DNA of 14,284 nt from Oligoflexaceae bacterium. Its GTDB lineage: Bacteria > Bdellovibrionota_B > Oligoflexia > Oligoflexales > Oligoflexaceae. The notes below the pieces were generated by a model that was not told the DNA's origin, ran no database searches, and saw only the letters and a list, made by a program, of their open reading frames with translations. Location of the stretch: positions 1 through 14,284 of the forward strand of contig CANJJY010000065.1 in assembly GCA_947474445.1 (NCBI GenBank). The letters run 5' to 3'. The position numbers and the translations under genes were made by a program. Positions 1 through 6,950 of the stretch are shown here, piece by piece; the stretch's first letter is position 1, and every line of letters begins with the position of its first letter.

Positions 1-607
1 GATTCCGGCATCGACCGCCACCGATGAATTTGGTTGCCACGTTTTGGCCAATCTCAGCGAGCAAGGCTCTAATGGTTTCAGGTTTGAACTCGACACAAGC
101 AACGTTTCCAGGCACGCATCCCTTGGGTCGAAAGACGCTGTGCTTGGGATTTTGATAGCGTGTCATCGCCGCCGACACACCGTTGCAGTGCCCGGACCAG
201 GTCTCTTCGGTGTCGTGATGATTGACGGCTTCCCAATCGCCTGCTAAAGCCTGACCACCATGAAAGGCGCGATCGTAAACATCGAGCGCACCCCTTGCGT
301 TCGTTCCACCGTTTCTCTCGGCATACCAAAAGTCTTGATAAGGAAACCTCGAAGCATCGGTGACACCACTACGATAGGTATCGATTTCCGCCCATTGAGT
401 GAGAAAAGTCGATCCTCCGAACAGAGAAGCAAAAAATTCTTTTTGTTCCTGAATATCTGAAACAGGCTTTCTTTCGACTGTAGGCCAGTAAGCAGCAGCC
501 TTCAAAGCCTTCTTGTCCTCACAGCCTTCCATTAGGAAGATGCAGAGGAACCAGGGGCCCAGAATGCAGAAGCAGCGGTTCAGAAGCGGTGACATGGGAA
601 TCAGCAT
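1..607 (-). CDS. Transglutaminase-elicitor-like lipoprotein, 3' end cut off by the window edge
   Basis: The minus strand is open from a stop just upstream of position 607 to the left edge, giving about 202 residues with no stop. The N-terminus is hydrophobic (about residues 6-27) and ends in LMEGC with Cys29 followed by polar residues, which suggests an exported lipoprotein, although Glu at -2 makes the lipobox non-standard. Further in are a YWPT motif (residues 40-43), a YDRAF motif (111-115) and WSGHCNG (137-143). I recall this combination from the transglutaminase elicitor family (TGase_elicitor), in which the Cys of the GHCNG motif is the presumed nucleophile; here it is Cys141. If so, the protein would crosslink or hydrolyse glutamine side chains outside the cytoplasm, but the His and Asp partners would lie beyond the edge. 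An ATG at 595 is an alternative start. I chose 607 because the upstream ATG has a GTGGG stretch just before it and there is an in-frame TAG two codons upstream. The gene follows the DUF1552 gene by 79 bases in the same direction. Confidence 0.6.
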   Translation of the reverse strand, partial: MLIPMSPLLNRCFCILGPWFLCIFLMEGCEDKKALKAAAYWPTVERKPVSDIQEQKEFFASLFGGSTFLTQWAEIDTYRSGVTDASRFPYQDFWYAERNGGTNARGALDVYDRAFHGGQALAGDWEAVNHHDTEETWSGHCNGVSAAMTRYQNPKHSVFRPKGCVPGNVACVEFKPETIRALLAEIGQNVATKFIGGGRCRN

Positions 608-686
608 AGCCCACTATCCAATCATGAAAAGATTCAGTTCCCTTCATTATGACAGGTTAGGCGAGCGACTTCCACTCGGCGCGCGT

Positions 687-2054
687 TCAAAGAAGATTCA
701 AGGCTCCGGTATAGCGAGGATCGCCAAAACTATTGAGGGGCAGGCCAAAGACCCGGGCGATGGTCGTGAGGAGTTGGTTGTGAGGAATGGCGTTGGCCGG
801 GCTATCGCTCCGATTCGCTTGCAGCGATACGAATTGGCCCATTTTCATGATTTTCGCCACCTCCCCCGCGCCGCCCGCGAGGACGACCGGCATTTGCGTG
901 TTGCCATGCCCTGCCGTTTCACCGACGTCAGTCGTCCAATAGACGATCGTGTTGTCAAGAACGGTACGGCCATCGACATCTTGAATGCTGTCGAGCAGCG
1001 ACAGCAGATAGGCGACCTGCTCGGAATACCAGAGCTGGAGCTTGGCCAAGCGCTCGACAGATGCGGGATTCGCAGGATCATAGGTGTGCGCAATCTGCTC
1101 ATGAACGTCGGTAAAGGATTCAAGGCCCGGCAACCAGGGGGCGCTTTGTCCGGGGCTGATCCCAAAGGTCGCGAATCGCGTCAGATCACAGGCGAAGGCT
1201 TGCGCCAGGATTTGGCTATGAAGACGAATCAGATCGCGACTGTCTTTGGAAAAACCGGTCGTATCGTAGGTCTTCGCTGGCCTTAGGGGGATCGTGCACC
1301 CTACCGTCGGCAATGAGGCTAGCCGACGCTCGATCTCGCGCAAGGCCGTCGCAAACTGATCGACTTTGGCCGAATCTTCGGCGCCGATGCGAGCCCGTAA
1401 TCGCTCGAGGTCGGCCCGTTGAAAATCTAGGACGCTCTGCTTGGCTTGCAGCCGCAAATCGGGCCCTTTGCTTGGCGTCGGCGACAAGCCGGCAAAGAGC
1501 GTATCAAAGCTCTGCTGGGGTTGGTTCGAGTTAGTTATGCGCGAACCTCCCGGCCCGAAGACATAGGTATCGTATTGCGTTCCTCCATTGATGACGCCAC
1601 CGAAATTGAAAGAAGAGAATTTGGTCGAGGCCCCGAGTTGGGCGGCGAGGTATTGGTCGATCGATTCCGACTTGGCGTAGAGACTACCGTTTTTGACGAC
1701 CGCTTCGCTGCCGGTAAAAGCAGTCACGAGCCCACCCTCGTGACCGGAGTGCGGTGTACTTTGATCGTAGAGGATGCGATAGCCGAGACCGTCGATCACC
1801 ATCAGTTTGCTCTTAAAAGGGGCCAAGGGGGCCAAGACGGAATTGGCAAAAGAGATATCAAAATTAGTCCGGCTCCCGCGCGGCAACCAGAGGTTTGAGG
1901 AAGCGCAGTGCGGCGTGAAGATGCCAAGGAAACGAAGCCGCGGCGCGCTCCCCTGCGCAAGACCTTCCTCCATCAGATTCAGGAAGGGGGCGAGTCCCGC
2001 AAAGCGGGTCGAGAGACTTAAAAGGGAGCGGCGCGAGAGCTTCGATTTTTTCAT
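687..2054 (-). CDS. DUF1552 family protein with Tat-type signal
   Basis: 455 residues, the usual size for DUF1552 proteins. The N-terminus has a twin-arginine motif, SRRSLLS at residues 7-13, followed by a short hydrophobic stretch, so export in folded form by the Tat system is likely. The family pattern is clear: an early GIFTPHCASSNLWLPRG segment (about 44-60), PHSGHEGG near residue 101, and a late YWTTDVGE...HGN...PVVLAGGAG block, ending with an RVFGLP...GDPRYTG stretch. DUF1552 has a sulfatase/alkaline-phosphatase-like look, but its reaction is not known to me. It starts 3 bases after the stop of the upstream DUF1592 gene, with an ACAGG ribosome site inside the end of that gene, so the two are co-transcribed and probably translationally linked. 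DUF1592 and DUF1552 proteins are commonly encoded side by side in planctomycetes and myxobacteria, which supports both calls. Family assignment is secure; biochemical function is open. Confidence 0.9.
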   Translation of the reverse strand: MKKSKLSRRSLLSLSTRFAGLAPFLNLMEEGLAQGSAPRLRFLGIFTPHCASSNLWLPRGSRTNFDISFANSVLAPLAPFKSKLMVIDGLGYRILYDQSTPHSGHEGGLVTAFTGSEAVVKNGSLYAKSESIDQYLAAQLGASTKFSSFNFGGVINGGTQYDTYVFGPGGSRITNSNQPQQSFDTLFAGLSPTPSKGPDLRLQAKQSVLDFQRADLERLRARIGAEDSAKVDQFATALREIERRLASLPTVGCTIPLRPAKTYDTTGFSKDSRDLIRLHSQILAQAFACDLTRFATFGISPGQSAPWLPGLESFTDVHEQIAHTYDPANPASVERLAKLQLWYSEQVAYLLSLLDSIQDVDGRTVLDNTIVYWTTDVGETAGHGNTQMPVVLAGGAGEVAKIMKMGQFVSLQANRSDSPANAIPHNQLLTTIARVFGLPLNSFGDPRYTGALNLL

Positions 2055-2057
2055 GGC

Positions 2058-3695
2058 TTATAAACCTGTCTTGATGCGTTGCTTGAACTGCTGAGAAGTG
2101 ACAAAGGCCAGGAGCGCTTGCCGCAGGTCCATGGCGTTAGCGCTTGCTCTGCTTAAACTGTCGGCGATGAGCAACTGGTCTAGGGCTCCTTCGTGTCGAC
2201 CCATACTGTAGCGGAACATCTGCTTGACTACGCACTCGTGCACTCTTTCGCTCTGCGCGATGTGATCGATCAACTCGATTGCGTCGGAGAAGCTACCAGG
2301 TGCCGCCGTGGTGTCGGCGAGCGCGCCCGTAGCATCGACGGATTTGCCATTTTCCATGGTGCGAAAATGCCCGATACCATCGTAATGTTCAAAGGCAAAG
2401 CCAATCGCATCCATCTGCACATGACACCCTTGGCAAGAGGACTGCGAGGAGTGAGCCGCAAAGCGTTCACGCGTCGTGGCATTGGGGATTTCCTGAGGCA
2501 CGACGGCGACACCGGGAGGGGGGGCGGGCAAATTCTCACAGAAGAGTCTTTCGAGGATAACGTGACCACGGCGAACCGGGGCACTGCCAGCTATCTGCGC
2601 GTGGACGCCGAGAAAGGAGCCTTGCGTGAGGATGCCGCGGCGCTCGCCTGCGTTGAGTCCCACTCGGCTCACCGCCGAACCTTGAGGCGCGGGCGCATCG
2701 TAGACGACGGCTATCTTAGAATTGAGAAAGCTATAATCGGCATCGAGCAGACTGATCAAAGAGCCTTGGCCCTCGGTAAAGACCGAGTCGATAAAGGCTT
2801 CCGTCTCTTGACGGAAAGCGGCCGGCATTTCACTTGAGAACAAGGGATGCAGACGGTTGATGGAATCGACCTGTTTAATCCTGAGCCATTCAAAGACAAA
2901 GTCACGCCAGATATTGAGGGCTCGGGGGGAGGCGAGGAGTCTTTCCGCCTGCTTCTGAAGGACGTCGGCCGCGAGGATAGCTCCCGAATCAGCCGCCTCC
3001 ATGAGTTCGGCGTCAGGTGGAAAGCTCGTCAGGGTATAGGCCAGTGAAGAAGCTAATTCATAGGGGCTCAGATCGTAGGTAGCGCCGACGGCGACCGCTT
3101 CCGCTCCGAGCTCCGTTCTGTAGAGAAAAGATGGCGAGAGAAGGCAGGCCTCGACGATCAGTTCCAGACCCTGGAGGTTTGTGCCGAGGATCTTGCCACT
3201 GGCATAGACTTTTTGGAAATCAGAGACTTCTTGGTCGGACAAAGGCCGCCGAAAGGCCTTCTTGCCAAATGATCGAATAAAGCGATCGGCGCACATGGCT
3301 TCACCTTGCGCAGGCAGACAAGCTTCAAATTCCCTCGCCAGAGGCGAACCAGACTGCGTGCCGGTCGTCGCGATCTGCTGCGCGAACAGCTGCCATTGGT
3401 CGATAAACAGTTGAACGATGCCGAGATTCTTACCGTTGGTATAGCCCATCGATTCATCGTCGGGCGGCAAGAGCAGGGCTAAGTGACCATCGTGACCGAG
3501 TAAAGCGCTGACGGTATGATCGAGTTCGATTTTAGAGAGGCGTCGCATCTGACCCGTTGCAGCGAGGGAGCCGGTATACTCGGAGGAGACCTCACTGCTG
3601 AGCGATGAATTGGATTTTTTGGAAGAGTGACGGCCGCAGCCGAGAAAAAGGATAAGGAATAGGAGAGAGATAGAATATGCATGAGGGCTTTTCAT
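2058..3695 (-). CDS. DUF1592-type (DUF1587/1595/1592/1588/1585) haem-motif lipoprotein
   Basis: 545 residues. A signal peptide ends in LFLGC (Cys20), a good lipobox, so the mature protein is probably membrane-anchored in the periplasm or at the surface. The planctomycete-type domains appear in the expected order: DUF1587 from about residue 50 (MRRLSKIELDHTVSALLG), DUF1595 around 137-195 (FGKKAFRRPL), DUF1592 around 205-335 (YDLSPYELASSLAY), DUF1588 around 350-450 (RRGILTQGSFL, PVRRG, ENLPAPPPGV) and DUF1585 around 470-537 (QMFRYSMGR). A CQGCH haem-c type motif sits at 421-425, so the protein may bind covalent haem. An N-terminal cytochrome domain seen in some relatives is absent. The start has only a weak ribosome site (AGAG). 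Overlap-free coupling to the DUF1552 gene suggests one extracytoplasmic process. Larger relatives have been discussed in connection with carbohydrate breakdown, but no reaction is proven here. Confidence 0.9.
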   Translation of the reverse strand: MKSPHAYSISLLFLILFLGCGRHSSKKSNSSLSSEVSSEYTGSLAATGQMRRLSKIELDHTVSALLGHDGHLALLLPPDDESMGYTNGKNLGIVQLFIDQWQLFAQQIATTGTQSGSPLAREFEACLPAQGEAMCADRFIRSFGKKAFRRPLSDQEVSDFQKVYASGKILGTNLQGLELIVEACLLSPSFLYRTELGAEAVAVGATYDLSPYELASSLAYTLTSFPPDAELMEAADSGAILAADVLQKQAERLLASPRALNIWRDFVFEWLRIKQVDSINRLHPLFSSEMPAAFRQETEAFIDSVFTEGQGSLISLLDADYSFLNSKIAVVYDAPAPQGSAVSRVGLNAGERRGILTQGSFLGVHAQIAGSAPVRRGHVILERLFCENLPAPPPGVAVVPQEIPNATTRERFAAHSSQSSCQGCHVQMDAIGFAFEHYDGIGHFRTMENGKSVDATGALADTTAAPGSFSDAIELIDHIAQSERVHECVVKQMFRYSMGRHEGALDQLLIADSLSRASANAMDLRQALLAFVTSQQFKQRIKTGL

Positions 3696-3789
3696 CGTGT
3701 TTTATCTCTATATGTGTAGAGTGGAGGCACACCCAACGGAGCGATGATCTCGTCAGCCTCAAGAGGTTCTTCGGACATTCGTTCGTCTC

Positions 3790-3818
3790 AGTATAAATCT
3801 TTTCCATCTTACCCTTAA
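3790..3818 (-). promoter_or_regulatory. Candidate sigma-70-type promoter for the DUF1592-DUF1552 pair
   Basis: On the minus strand TTAAGG (3813-3818) and TATACT (3790-3795) are separated by 17 bases. The -10 matches the consensus at 5 of 6 positions, the -35 at only 3 of 6. It would give a leader of roughly 90 bases before the ATG at 3695. This is a by-eye match and could be chance in an AT-rich stretch. Confidence 0.33.
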
Positions 3819-3973
3819 CACTTCGAAATCTTGATACTTATCGCGTGACAAATATTTTTTTAAAGATTTTGATGGCAGACGCCCTGAAAAGGAGGCTCCC
3901 GCGCAGGTTTTTGTCTCCTGCCCATCGTCGCCTCTTATCCCATCATCGAAAGAATCTGGCTGGTCAAATATCT

Positions 3974-3994
3974 CGGTGATCGGGTGATCCACCG
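3974..3994 (-). terminator. Weak hairpin downstream of the VWA gene
   Basis: CGGTGATC and GATCCACCG pair over 8 bases with one bulged base and a 4-base loop. It lies about 50 bases past the stop of the VWA gene on the minus strand. No run of U follows, so it is at best a weak or factor-assisted terminator; a protein site is the alternative. Confidence 0.25.
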
Positions 3995-4045
3995 CCATGC
4001 ACAAATCGAAACAGATGCTGCAGAGACGAGCGATGCAAGCAGGCT

Positions 4046-5236
4046 TTAGGTTCGTCCTCTCTGCTTTTGCTTTTTGAGGCTGACCACCGCTTGTTCAATG
4101 CCGTCGATCGACATAGGATACATGTCGGGTATGACCTGGCGAATCATTTGATTGGACGTTCGCATCCAGTAGGCAGGCGGTTCGGGATTGAGCCATACGG
4201 TGAAAGGGAAATGTTTTTTAATGCGCATGATCCACTGCAGTCCTGGTTCTTGATTCCTTTGAAAATAATCGATCGCTCCGCCCACCTCGGTCAGCTCCGC
4301 CGGATTCATCGCTGCATCGCCGACCCAGATAACCATCCAGCTCGGATCGTGCTTGAGCAGCACTTCTTTGGTGGGAATGCTCTCGTTTTGGTCCACATCG
4401 GTGTACAGATCGTCGTAGGGGCAATTGTGAAAATAATAATGGCGAAACTCTTTGAAGTGTCCGCTCTGATGGGCAGCAGAAAAGAGCTGCTCGCAGACCT
4501 GCGTATGGTAGGTCATCGAGCCTCCGACATCCATCAAGAGGAGGAGCTTCAAGTGATTTTTGCGTTCGGGGCGAAACACGAGTTGAATATCGCCGGCGTT
4601 CTTGCCCGTTGCTTCTATGCTGGAATCTATGTCGAGTTCATCTGGTAGACCCTCGCGGCCCCAGTGTCTCAGCTTGCGTAGAGCCAATCCTATCTGTCTC
4701 GTATCGAGGATCAGGTCGCGGCGGAGATTCTGAAATTGCCGCTGGCTGGCGATCTGCATGGCACTCTTGTTTTGACCTTCTCCGCCTACACGGATGCCAG
4801 AGGGATGAAAACCATTGTTTCCGAAGGGACTGGTGCCGCCCGTGCCGACCCATTTGTTGCCGCCATCGTGCCTTTCTTTCTGCTCCTTCATGCGCTCTTC
4901 AAACATTTTCTGGAGCGACTCGAGATCCATGGTTTTCAAGGCATCGCGCTCGGCCTCGCTCAGCGGCCTGGGCAGCTTGGCATTTTTCAGCCATTCATCC
5001 ATCTGTTCTTTGAGATGGGTATCGCCGGCAATGCCCTCAAAGAAGGCGAGAAAGCAGCGATCGTAGGCATCATAATCCAGTTCAGTCCGGCAGCAGATCG
5101 CCCGAGCTAGGTAATAGAAGCGCGTGAAAGATTCCGCAGCGTGGCCCCGGTCCAAAGCTTCGAGCAGAACCAACCACTCATTTGCCGATACCTTGAGCCC
5201 ATAGCTGCGCAGCTGGTAGAGAAAATTGATAAACAT
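4046..5236 (-). CDS. VWA-domain, CoxE-like partner of MoxR ATPase
   Basis: 396 residues from the ATG at 5236. The open frame extends upstream to 5461, but that part overlaps the ATPase gene in another frame and has no family character, so the MFINFLYQLR start, 11 bases after the ATPase stop, is preferred. The N-terminal helical part (1-120) resembles the CoxE-like family. A glycine-rich linker follows (125-155). Then come a conserved RQFQNLRRD-type segment and a von Willebrand factor A fold with LLLLMDVGGSM at 231-241. Asp236 and Ser240 fit a MIDAS metal site of form DxSxS, but the first Ser is Gly. WVGDAAM (304-310) supplies a later Asp. The C-terminus is short and basic (KKQKQRGR). It is cytoplasmic, with no signal peptide. 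MoxR/VWA pairs are thought to act as chaperones that insert metals or remodel partner proteins; the client is not visible here. Confidence 0.88.
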   Translation of the reverse strand: MFINFLYQLRSYGLKVSANEWLVLLEALDRGHAAESFTRFYYLARAICCRTELDYDAYDRCFLAFFEGIAGDTHLKEQMDEWLKNAKLPRPLSEAERDALKTMDLESLQKMFEERMKEQKERHDGGNKWVGTGGTSPFGNNGFHPSGIRVGGEGQNKSAMQIASQRQFQNLRRDLILDTRQIGLALRKLRHWGREGLPDELDIDSSIEATGKNAGDIQLVFRPERKNHLKLLLLMDVGGSMTYHTQVCEQLFSAAHQSGHFKEFRHYYFHNCPYDDLYTDVDQNESIPTKEVLLKHDPSWMVIWVGDAAMNPAELTEVGGAIDYFQRNQEPGLQWIMRIKKHFPFTVWLNPEPPAYWMRTSNQMIRQVIPDMYPMSIDGIEQAVVSLKKQKQRGRT

Positions 5237-5247
5237 GGGTAACCCGG

Positions 5248-6087
5248 CTAATAGCGAGAGTTTTTGCGAAAACCACTGCGAAAGGCTTGTAGATCGCTCT
5301 CTTTTTTCAGCAGTACGCCGAGAAAGGGTAGATCTTTTTCCAGCCGGGCCGCATCGATCCCACCGCGAACCAGAGCGCCGATCCAATCGACCAATTCGCT
5401 GGTCGAAGGTTTTTTTCTGATCTCCAGTTGATCTCTCAGCCAATAGAAACGCACGAGGCATTGCGAGATGAGTTTACCTTCGACGTCGGGATGATGCACT
5501 TTGAGGATACTTTTCATCTCTTCAGCCTCAGGGAAGCTGATGTAGTGAAAGACACAACGGCGGAGAAAAGCGTCGGGCAACTCTTTCTCAGCATTGGACG
5601 TGATGATGATGATAGGGCGCTGGACCGCCTTGATCGTTTCTCCCGTTTCGGGGATGAAAAAGCTCATGGCATCGAGTTCATGGAGTAGGTCGTTCGGAAA
5701 CTCGAGATCAGCTTTATCGATCTCATCGATCAGCACGATACTGCGCTCGGGGGAACGGAAAGCCTGGCCGAGAGGCCCCAACTTGATATATTTTTTGATG
5801 TCGTTGACATCGCCGCTGCCAAAGCGGGAATCGTTGAGACGTTGCACGGTATCGTAGACGTAAAGCCCATCCTGAGCTTTGGTGCTGGATTTAATGTGCC
5901 AGGATAAGAGCGGAAGGCTAAGGGCTTCCGCAACCGCCGTGGCCAGCACGGTTTTTCCGGTGCCGGGCTCGCCGCGAATCAGCAGAGGCCGCCCCAGATC
6001 GCAGGCGACGTTGACGATTTCCTGCAGCTCGGGGGATGCGATATAGGAATGAGTGCCCTGAAATGAGGGGACATATTGCGGTGACAT
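5248..6087 (-). CDS. MoxR-like AAA+ ATPase
   Basis: 279 residues, normal for a compact MoxR-type ATPase. Walker A is GEPGTGKT at 39-46, Walker B is IVLIDEID with Asp121 and Glu122, sensor 1 is the TSN segment with Asn165, and an arginine pair at 176-177 (FLRRC) is the likely arginine finger. The N-terminal part (FQGTHSYIASPELQEIV) and the middle HIKSSTKAQDGLYVYDTV segment are typical of the subgroup that sits beside CoxE-like VWA proteins. The start ATG at 6087 has AAGGA five bases upstream. It is followed at 11 bases by the VWA gene, so both are one transcription unit. It should form a ring that uses ATP to remodel a client together with the VWA protein. The leader contains a long inverted repeat, listed separately. 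Confidence 0.93.
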   Translation of the reverse strand: MSPQYVPSFQGTHSYIASPELQEIVNVACDLGRPLLIRGEPGTGKTVLATAVAEALSLPLLSWHIKSSTKAQDGLYVYDTVQRLNDSRFGSGDVNDIKKYIKLGPLGQAFRSPERSIVLIDEIDKADLEFPNDLLHELDAMSFFIPETGETIKAVQRPIIIITSNAEKELPDAFLRRCVFHYISFPEAEEMKSILKVHHPDVEGKLISQCLVRFYWLRDQLEIRKKPSTSELVDWIGALVRGGIDAARLEKDLPFLGVLLKKESDLQAFRSGFRKNSRY

Positions 6088-6109
6088 GACGGTCCTTCTC
6101 CTTCTCTAT

Positions 6110-6179
6110 CCTTTTAACTCTGAGGATCAGATGCTTCCGATACTCCCATCTTCACCGTCAGGTGAGAAGAGTTAAAAGG
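6110..6179. repeat. 12-bp perfect inverted repeat in the leader of the MoxR gene
   Basis: CCTTTTAACTCT at 6110-6121 and its exact reverse complement at 6168-6179 enclose 46 bases. Inside lie two smaller hairpins, CTGA-GGA-TCAG (6120-6130) and TCACC-GTCA-GGTGA (6152-6165). In RNA this would be a closed stem with two side hairpins, just upstream of the ribosome site of the ATPase gene and just past the cyclophilin gene. It could be a leader structure, a terminator for the cyclophilin transcript (no clean U run), or a two-half-site operator. Confidence 0.6.
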
Positions 6180-6211
6180 GGGCGATCTTGAAAAGGACCC
6201 CGAGAAAGCAC

Positions 6212-6742
6212 TTAGGAGAGTTCGCCAGCCGCAGAAATGACGACTTCGGTGCGGGGCTGACCGCTATCAGAGCCTTGCGCCTCAATTTTCTTCACTACGT
6301 CCATGCCTTCGACGACTTGACCGAAGACGACGTGCCGTCCATCGAGCCAAGGAGTCTTGACGGTCGTAATGAAGAACTGCGAGCCGTTGGTGTTGGGGCC
6401 GGCGTTGGCCATGCTTAAGTAACCGGGACCTTCGTGCTTCAGAGTGAAGTTTTCGTCCTTGAACTTGGCGCCATAGATCGACTCACCGCCGGTGCCGTCG
6501 CCGCGGGTAAAGTCTCCGCCTTGGATCATAAAGTTAGGGATGATGCGGTGAAACTTGCTGCCTTTATAACTCAAAGGCACGCCGGCTTTGGTTTGGCCTT
6601 TATCGCCTGCGCAGAGAGCGAGAAAGTTCTCGACGGTCTTGGGGACCACGTCACCGAACAAACCGATAACGATTCTCTCGGGCTTGTCTTTACCTATCTG
6701 TACATCGAAATAAACTTTTTTTGTCACTTGAGCATGTTCCAT
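6212..6742 (-). CDS. Cytoplasmic cyclophilin-type peptidyl-prolyl cis-trans isomerase
   Basis: 176 residues from the ATG at 6742, which has a strong GGAGAG ribosome site six bases upstream. The open frame runs further to 6841 but the extra part looks non-coding. The cyclophilin core is complete: FHRIIPNFMIQGGDF at 64-78 with catalytic Arg66, Phe71 and Gln74, then MANAGPNTNGSQFFI at 111-125, Trp132 and His137 in the PWLDGRHVVFG segment. The loop with GDKGQTKAG (46-54) resembles the larger, eukaryote-like cyclophilins. There is no signal peptide, so it works in the cytoplasm, speeding isomerisation of Xaa-Pro bonds during folding. It lies upstream of the MoxR-VWA pair in the same direction, about 124 bases away. 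This could be a shared folding context, but an inverted repeat and possibly a separate promoter separate them. Confidence 0.95.
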   Translation of the reverse strand: MEHAQVTKKVYFDVQIGKDKPERIVIGLFGDVVPKTVENFLALCAGDKGQTKAGVPLSYKGSKFHRIIPNFMIQGGDFTRGDGTGGESIYGAKFKDENFTLKHEGPGYLSMANAGPNTNGSQFFITTVKTPWLDGRHVVFGQVVEGMDVVKKIEAQGSDSGQPRTEVVISAAGELS

Positions 6743-6809
6743 GATTCTCTCCTCTACAGGGGGCGGGCAAAGGTTTGCAGTAGACCCAGCCCTCTCGATT
6801 AAGGCCTGC

Positions 6810-6838
6810 ATCATAAAGGTTCCGCTGCTGAAGGAAAA
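6810..6838 (-). promoter_or_regulatory. Possible promoter of the cyclophilin gene
   Basis: TATGAT at 6810-6815 matches the -10 consensus at 5 of 6. At 17 bases the upstream hexamer is TTTTCC, a poor -35. It would give a leader of about 60 bases. Weak by-eye evidence. Confidence 0.22.
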
Positions 6839-6880
6839 CAAAAAGACGGCTCATGCGGGATTGAAAGGGAGGGGGAATGG

Positions 6881-6946
6881 CGGCCAGACCCGTTTTGAGC
6901 GTCTCTGGCCGGGTAATCTAATCAAGATGGCGCGCCGATAGGCGCG
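6881..6946 (-). terminator. Two hairpins downstream of the CHASE4 kinase gene
   Basis: Just past the kinase stop on the minus strand is CGCGCC-TATC-GGCGCG, a 6-bp perfect stem (6931-6946). About 20 bases further on is an 8-bp perfect stem with a 15-base loop (CGGCCAGA at 6881-6888, TCTGGCCG at 6904-6911). Neither is followed by a run of U, so a classical rho-independent terminator is not shown, but end-of-transcript structure or mRNA 3'-end protection is plausible. Confidence 0.35.
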
Positions 6947-6950
6947 GCAA

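Larger units (their letters stand above)
3696..4045. other. Intergenic stretch between the VWA gene and the DUF1592 gene
   Basis: About 350 bases without a convincing gene. Short minus-strand open frames cross it (an 81-residue one from 4004 and a 71-residue one from 3807), but they have no good ribosome site and no recognisable family. The 71-residue frame also runs into the DUF1592 gene in another frame. The part nearest 3800 is AT-rich and carries a promoter candidate for the DUF1592 gene. Near the VWA end there is a small hairpin (3974-3994). No RNA gene, repeat array or mobile element is visible. Confidence 0.5.

Noticed and set aside
513..1286. Long plus-strand frame of 257 residues
   Set aside because: It is antisense to the DUF1552 gene, has no family character, and its composition is that of a reverse-strand shadow.
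2193..2837. Plus-strand frame of 214 residues
   Set aside because: Antisense to the DUF1588/DUF1585 part of the DUF1592 lipoprotein; no ribosome site or domain.
3870..3940. Possible riboswitch or tRNA in the G-rich stretch with CAGG/CCTG arms
   Set aside because: Only a 5-bp stem can be drawn and no tRNA loop or known riboswitch core is present.
3759..4004. 81-residue minus-strand frame in the gap before the DUF1592 gene
   Set aside because: No good ribosome site, non-ATG first start, and no recognisable family; the tail crosses the likely promoter.
4067..4648. Plus-strand frame of 193 residues
   Set aside because: Antisense to the VWA gene, which has clear conserved motifs over the same bases.
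5237..5461. N-terminal extension of the VWA protein
   Set aside because: It overlaps the end of the ATPase gene in another frame and is Arg-rich shadow sequence; the ATG at 5236 fits the family start.
6743..6841. N-terminal extension of the cyclophilin
   Set aside because: It starts at TTG with no ribosome site; the ATG at 6742 has a strong GGAGAG and gives the normal cyclophilin length.
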